Source: JBFHKO01 sp041595355
GTDB taxonomy: Bacteria; Pseudomonadota; Gammaproteobacteria; Enterobacterales; Aeromonadaceae
Reading direction: 5' to 3'
DNA: 8,913 nucleotides
NCBI GenBank assembly: GCA_041595355.1
Contig: JBFHKO010000100.1
Location: forward strand, 1 to 8,913
Positions 5,679 to 8,913 of the stretch are shown here, piece by piece (the stretch's first letter is position 1; every line of letters starts with the position of its first letter). Position numbers and translations under genes: made by a program. The notes beneath the pieces are model-generated. The model was not told where the DNA came from. It made no database searches and saw only the letters and a list, made by a program, of their open reading frames with translations.

Positions 5679-5707
5679 GGAACTATTTGATAAAACAAAT
5701 AGTCATA
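5679..5707 (+). promoter_or_regulatory. Candidate sigma-E promoter of degQ
   Basis: GGAACTA (5679-5685) matches six of seven bases of the sigma-E -35 consensus GGAACTT. TCATA (5703-5707), 17 bp downstream, resembles the -10 consensus (TCTGA, TCTAA or TCAAA). The spacer contains GATAAAAC, like the AT-rich spacers I recall from E. coli degP and rpoH sigma-E promoters; those spacers are 16 bp. A start near 5714 would leave about 40 nt before the degQ ATG. Confidence 0.5.
5682..5703 (+). repeat. 8-bp dyad overlapping the degQ promoter
   Basis: ACTATTTG (5682-5689) and CAAATAGT (5696-5703) are perfect inverted repeats around a 6-bp centre, ATAAAA. The stem is AT-rich and no T-run follows on either strand, so it is not an intrinsic terminator. 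It spans nearly the whole spacer of the candidate sigma-E promoter, as an operator might. Function unknown. Confidence 0.55.
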
Positions 5708-5753
5708 GATGTGTGAGCTGGTAATCACTTATTTTTATGAGGAACGCAAAATA

Positions 5754-7121
5754 ATGAGATCATCTTCTTCGCATCTGCTGAGCATTCTGGCCCTGAGCCT
5801 CGGCGTTGCCCTCTCTTCACTGCCGGCCCAGGCCGCCCTGCCTCTGACCATCGAGGGCCAGAGCCTGCCCAGCCTGGCCCCCATCGTCGAACGCGTCACC
5901 CCGGCGGTGGTCAACATCTCGGTTTCCGGCAAGAAAATTTCCCGCCAATCCATTCCCGAGCCGTTTCGCTTCTTCTTCGGCCCGGATCTGCCCCCCGAGC
6001 AGCTGCAGGAGCAACCCTTCAAGGCCTTGGGCTCGGGCGTCATCGTCGATGCCGCCAAGGGCTACGTGATCACCAACTACCACGTCATCGACTCCGCCGA
6101 CGAGATCAAGGTCACCCTCAAGGATGGCCGTGAGTTCAAGGCCAAAAAGATAGGCGTGGATGAGCAGTCCGATATCGCCCTGCTGCAGATCAAGGCCGAC
6201 ACGCTGTCGGCACTGAACTTTGCCGACTCGGACCAGCTGCGGGTCGGCGACTTCACCGTGGCCATCGGCAACCCCTTCGGACTCGGCCAGACCGTCACCT
6301 CGGGCATCGTCAGCGCCCTGGGCCGCAGCGGCCTGAACATCGAGAACCTGGAAAACTTCATCCAGACCGATGCCGCCATCAACACCGGCAACTCGGGCGG
6401 CGCCCTCATCGATCTCAAGGGCGAGCTGATCGGCATCAACACCGCCATCCTCGGCCCCAACGGCGGCAATATCGGTATCGGCTTCGCCATTCCCTCCAAC
6501 ATGGTGCGTGACCTGATGGCACAGATCCTCAAATACGGCGAGGTGCGGCGAGGCGTGCTGGGCATCATGGGCGGTGAACTCTCCGCCGACCTGGCCAAGG
6601 CCTTCGGTTACGACAAGCAGAATGGCGCCTTCGTCAGCCAGGTCATGCCCGGCTCGGCGGCGGATCAAGCCGGCATCCAGGCCGGTGACATCATCATCAC
6701 CCTGGATGGCAAGCCGGTGCGCTCCTTTGGCGAGCTGCGCGCCAAGATCGCCACCATGGGCGCCGGCAAGGAGGTCACCCTCGGCCTCATCCGCGACAGC
6801 AAGGCCCAGGACGTGAAGGTGGTGCTGAAGCAGGCCGAGCAGAGCCAGACCCAGGCCAGCGTGCTGCATCCGGCTCTGGATGGTGCGACCCTGAGCAATA
6901 CCGAGCCCGGCATCAGGCCCCAGGGGGTACAGGTGACGGCGCTGGAGGAGCGCTCGCCGGCAGCCCTGGCCGGATTGCGCAAGGATGACATCATCCTCGG
7001 CGTCAACCGCCAGCGCATCAACAATCTCAACGAGTTGCGCAAGGCGCTGAAAAACAACCAGGAGATACTGGCGCTCAACATCCGCCGCGGGGATGCCAAC
7101 CTGTTCCTGGTCCTGCGTTAA
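5754..7121 (+). CDS. degQ: DegQ, periplasmic HtrA-family protease and chaperone
   Basis: This is an ATP-independent serine endoprotease and chaperone that removes misfolded periplasmic and outer-membrane proteins. The chosen ATG gives 455 residues, the E. coli DegQ length, and a GAGGAA ribosome-binding site lies 9 nt upstream; an in-frame ATG 45 bp earlier would spoil the signal peptide. Residues 1-27 are a Sec signal peptide ending AQA. The trypsin-like domain has the catalytic triad His110 (TNYHVI), Asp140 (QSDIALL) and Ser214 (TGNSGGA), with GNPFGLGQTVTSGIVSALGR (172-191) between. PDZ1 covers about 256-350 and PDZ2 about 370-455. The LA loop (about 60-88) is short, as in DegQ rather than DegP. 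It is probably the general periplasmic HtrA protease here. A terminator follows, so it is probably not strongly cotranscribed with degS. Confidence 0.96.
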   Translation: MRSSSSHLLSILALSLGVALSSLPAQAALPLTIEGQSLPSLAPIVERVTPAVVNISVSGKKISRQSIPEPFRFFFGPDLPPEQLQEQPFKALGSGVIVDAAKGYVITNYHVIDSADEIKVTLKDGREFKAKKIGVDEQSDIALLQIKADTLSALNFADSDQLRVGDFTVAIGNPFGLGQTVTSGIVSALGRSGLNIENLENFIQTDAAINTGNSGGALIDLKGELIGINTAILGPNGGNIGIGFAIPSNMVRDLMAQILKYGEVRRGVLGIMGGELSADLAKAFGYDKQNGAFVSQVMPGSAADQAGIQAGDIIITLDGKPVRSFGELRAKIATMGAGKEVTLGLIRDSKAQDVKVVLKQAEQSQTQASVLHPALDGATLSNTEPGIRPQGVQVTALEERSPAALAGLRKDDIILGVNRQRINNLNELRKALKNNQEILALNIRRGDANLFLVLR

Positions 7122-7128
7122 TCCCCTC

Positions 7129-7156
7129 GCCTGCGGCCTCGCGGCCGCAGGCTTTT
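7129..7156 (+). terminator. Intrinsic terminator after degQ
   Basis: GCCTGCGGCC (7129-7138) and GGCCGCAGGC (7143-7152) form a perfect 10-bp GC-rich stem with a TCGC tetraloop, followed by TTTT. It begins 7 bp after the degQ stop. The T-run is short but the stem is very stable. It separates degQ from degS transcriptionally, at least in part. Confidence 0.85.
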
Positions 7157-7169
7157 CCCCCGCCAAATG

Positions 7170-7178
7170 TGCTATTCT
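7170..7178 (+). promoter_or_regulatory. Candidate extended -10 promoter for degS
   Basis: TGCTATTCT contains an extended -10 TG dinucleotide (7170-7171), one base, then TATTCT (7173-7178, 4 of 6 matches to TATAAT). No good -35 is present, because the 17-bp position falls in the arm of the degQ terminator; extended -10 promoters tolerate this. Start near 7185, about 23 nt before the degS ATG. Confidence 0.45.
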
Positions 7179-7207
7179 CTGACAGCCCGCGTCATCAAGA
7201 GAATGTC

Positions 7208-8308
7208 ATGAAATTTCATAGCGTTATCGGATATCTTCTCAAGGCTGTGCTGCTGGGTGCGGCCGTCGCCGCCCTGCTGCTACTGCTGTTGCCGGAACTC
7301 AGGCAGACCGGCAGTCGCGCTCTGGAGCGCGACGAGGCGCCCCTCAGTTATGCCTATGCGGCCCGCCGGGCCGGCGCTGCCGTGGTGAATATCTACACCC
7401 GCAGCTTCCAGCGCTCCCAGGTGGACACCCGCGCCGAATTGCTGCCCCAGAGCCTGGGCTCGGGGGTCATCATGACCGCCCGCGGCCACATACTCACCAA
7501 CTACCATGTCATCGCCAATGCCGACCAAATCATAGTGGCCCTGCAGGATGGCCGGGTCTTGACCGCCGATCTGGTGGGCGTGGATGTGCCCACCGATCTG
7601 GCCGTGCTCAGCATCAGCGCCGACAACCTGCCGCTGATCCCGCAAAACCCCACTCTCTCGCCCCAGGTCGGCGATGTGGTGCTGGCCATCGGCAATCCCT
7701 ACAACGTCGGTCAGACCATCACCCAGGGCATCATCAGCGCCACCGGCCGTATCGGCCTCAGCACCATGGGACCGGACAGCAACGGCCGCCAGGACCTGCT
7801 GCAGACCGATGCCGCCATCAACTCGGGCAATTCCGGCGGGGCCCTGATCAACACCCTCGGTGAGCTGGTGGGCATCAACTCGGCCTCCTACCACCTGAAC
7901 GGCAATCAGGAGAGTTACGGCATCAGCTTTGCCATCCCCTATCCCCTGGCCCACCGCATCATGCAGGCGCTGATCGCCAATGGTCGGGTGCTGCGCGGCT
8001 ATGTCGGCCTCTCCACGGTGGAGGTGGATACGGTGACGGCACGGCTGATGAACCTGGGTGAGTTGCGTGGCCTGGTGATCAGCGCCCTGGACCCCAAGGG
8101 GCCGGGCGCCAAGGCAGGGCTGCAAAGCGGCGATGTGCTGACCAAGCTGAACGGCAAGCCCCTGGAAGGGGTCCGCTCGGCGATGGATACCATCGCCGAG
8201 ATCAAGCCCGGCAGCCAGGTACTGTTTTCCATCATCCGCCAGGGCAAGCCCCTGGAGGTGCAGGTTCAGGTGGAAGAGGACCTGCGCTTCAAGAACCTGG
8301 CGCAGTGA
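7208..8308 (+). CDS. degS: DegS, membrane-anchored sigma-E stress-sensor protease
   Basis: DegS senses unfolded outer-membrane proteins: its PDZ domain binds their exposed C-termini, and the protease then cleaves the anti-sigma factor RseA, starting release of sigma-E. The predicted protein has 366 residues (E. coli: 355). It has an uncleaved N-terminal membrane anchor (about 7-29), a trypsin-like domain with His100 (TNYHVI), Asp130 (PTDLAVL) and Ser209 (NSGNSGGA), and a single PDZ domain (about 262-355, beginning RGYVGL). The single PDZ and the anchor separate it from DegQ. I chose this ATG, with AAGAGA upstream, over one 39 bp earlier that overlaps the candidate promoter. Two differences from E. 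coli stand out. The segment between sensor Arg181 (E. coli Arg178) and the catalytic Ser is 5 residues longer, and the residue matching His198 is Ser206. Confidence 0.95.
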   Translation: MKFHSVIGYLLKAVLLGAAVAALLLLLLPELRQTGSRALERDEAPLSYAYAARRAGAAVVNIYTRSFQRSQVDTRAELLPQSLGSGVIMTARGHILTNYHVIANADQIIVALQDGRVLTADLVGVDVPTDLAVLSISADNLPLIPQNPTLSPQVGDVVLAIGNPYNVGQTITQGIISATGRIGLSTMGPDSNGRQDLLQTDAAINSGNSGGALINTLGELVGINSASYHLNGNQESYGISFAIPYPLAHRIMQALIANGRVLRGYVGLSTVEVDTVTARLMNLGELRGLVISALDPKGPGAKAGLQSGDVLTKLNGKPLEGVRSAMDTIAEIKPGSQVLFSIIRQGKPLEVQVQVEEDLRFKNLAQ

Positions 8309-8323
8309 CGACGGCCCGCCAGC

Positions 8324-8913
8324 CTAGACGGCCAGATGCGGGTGCGGGTGCGCGCGCTGGGGGCCGGCCCGGCCGGCAGTCTGCAGATACTCTACCGAGG
8401 GGGCGAAGAAGGCTGCGCCGCTCACCGCCCGGGTGAAGCGCAGCAGGTGATCGCAGTGGCCGCCCTCCCCCTGGTACATGCTGGCCAGCATGTCGCTGAA
8501 ATGGGCCGGCGTCGCACAGCAGGAGATGAAGAAGAGCCCCTGCTCCAGCAGGGTGCCCCAGGGCATGGACTGGCGCAGTATCGCCTTGCTGTTGCCGGCG
8601 GCATCCTTGAGATTGGTGCGCCGGATATGCGCCGTCGGCGGCTTGTCCGCCTCCTCGTATTCGATGTTGTCCAGCTTGCTGCGCCCTATGATATCTTCCT
8701 GGGCCTTCTGCCTGAGTCGCTCCCAGGCCGCCATGTCATGCACGAAACGCTGCAGGTGCAGGTAGCTGCCATCGGCAAACTCGCCTGCCGCCACCAGCGC
8801 CACTTCGGCCCGGTGCGCCCCCTGCGGGTTCTCGGTGCCATCCACGAAGCCGGTCATGTCCCGGCAGTCGAGATAGCGAAACCCCTGTACCTCCTCCCGC
8901 AGCTCGACCCGCC
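8324..8913 (-). CDS. yfeX: DyP-type haem peroxidase, YfeX-like (5' end outside window)
   Basis: This is a haem-dependent dye-decolorising-type peroxidase; the YfeX group is cytoplasmic and uses hydrogen peroxide, with an unsettled physiological substrate. The window holds the last 195 codons. The frame stays open to the right edge, and the beginning (expected about 100-110 residues) is missing. Counting from the in-frame Met at 8857, the sequence shows the family GxxDG motif in TGFVDGTENP (catalytic Asp6), the likely proximal haem ligand His77 (PPTAHIRR) and the distal Arg95 (ILRQSMPWG). The spacings Asp-His 71 and His-Arg 18 are close to those of E. coli YfeX. A conserved block LRFTRAVSGAAFFAPSVEYL (139-158) follows. 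After it comes a tail of about 19 residues, rich in His and Pro, which E. coli YfeX lacks. It converges on degS with 15 bp between stop codons and no evident terminator. Confidence 0.88.
   Translation of the reverse strand, partial: RVELREEVQGFRYLDCRDMTGFVDGTENPQGAHRAEVALVAAGEFADGSYLHLQRFVHDMAAWERLRQKAQEDIIGRSKLDNIEYEEADKPPTAHIRRTNLKDAAGNSKAILRQSMPWGTLLEQGLFFISCCATPAHFSDMLASMYQGEGGHCDHLLRFTRAVSGAAFFAPSVEYLQTAGRAGPQRAHPHPHLAV

Noticed and set aside
5712..5729. CRP-like site TGTGA...TCACT upstream of degQ
   Set aside because: The half-sites are separated by 8 bp instead of the 6 bp needed for a CRP site, and the outer bases are imperfect.
5817..7166. A 449-codon minus-strand open frame opposite degQ
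   Set aside because: Antisense shadow of degQ, with repetitive Asp/Gly/Val-rich translation and no domain. The degQ frame shows signal peptide, catalytic triad and PDZ domains.
8358..8380. GCCGGC/GCCGGC palindrome near the 3' end of the peroxidase gene as a degS terminator
   Set aside because: It lies inside coding sequence rich in GC, and no T-run follows on either strand, so it is probably compositional.

Overview
This window looks like a core chromosomal segment of a GC-rich gammaproteobacterium. The protein sequences (SspA, S9, L13 and DegQ closely resemble the E. coli proteins as I remember them) and the gene order support this. The order rplM-rpsI-petABC-sspA-sspB, with zapG-degQ-degS diverging from it, fits lineages such as Aeromonadales, Vibrionales or Pseudomonadales that keep a cytochrome bc1 complex. 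I lean towards an Aeromonadales-like marine genus, but that is inference without database support.

Minus strand, read right to left: rplM (L13) and rpsI (S9) form a ribosomal-protein operon with a perfect TATAAT promoter element, a GC-rich discriminator, a structured leader of about 145 nt and a strong hairpin terminator. Next comes petA-petB-petC (Rieske protein, cytochrome b, cytochrome c1), joined by two ATGA start/stop overlaps. It has its own candidate promoter and an 8-bp dyad in its leader. An imperfect-strength hairpin terminator separates petC from sspA-sspB, which encode an RNA polymerase-associated stringent starvation protein and the ClpXP adaptor for SsrA-tagged proteins. The first 57 bases, after sspB, hold nothing I can assign.

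Plus strand, left to right: after a 448-bp divergent intergenic region lie zapG (YhcB-type inner-membrane protein), degQ (periplasmic HtrA protease-chaperone with two PDZ domains) and degS (membrane-anchored HtrA protease with one PDZ domain that starts the sigma-E cascade). A near-consensus sigma-E-like promoter sits in front of degQ. If it is real, DegS activates sigma-E and sigma-E raises the neighbouring degQ. A hairpin terminator after degQ is followed at once by an extended -10 element for degS, so the two proteases are probably expressed separately.

Right edge, minus strand: the C-terminal two thirds of a YfeX-like DyP-type haem peroxidase converge on degS with only 15 bp between the stop codons.

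Taken together, the window holds housekeeping genes for translation, respiration, envelope proteolysis and envelope maintenance. I see no mobile element, CRISPR array, tRNA or rRNA, and no convincing novel multi-gene system. The observations most worth following are regulatory (degQ promoter and dyad, pet leader dyad, petC-sspA hairpin) and the sensor-region differences in DegS.
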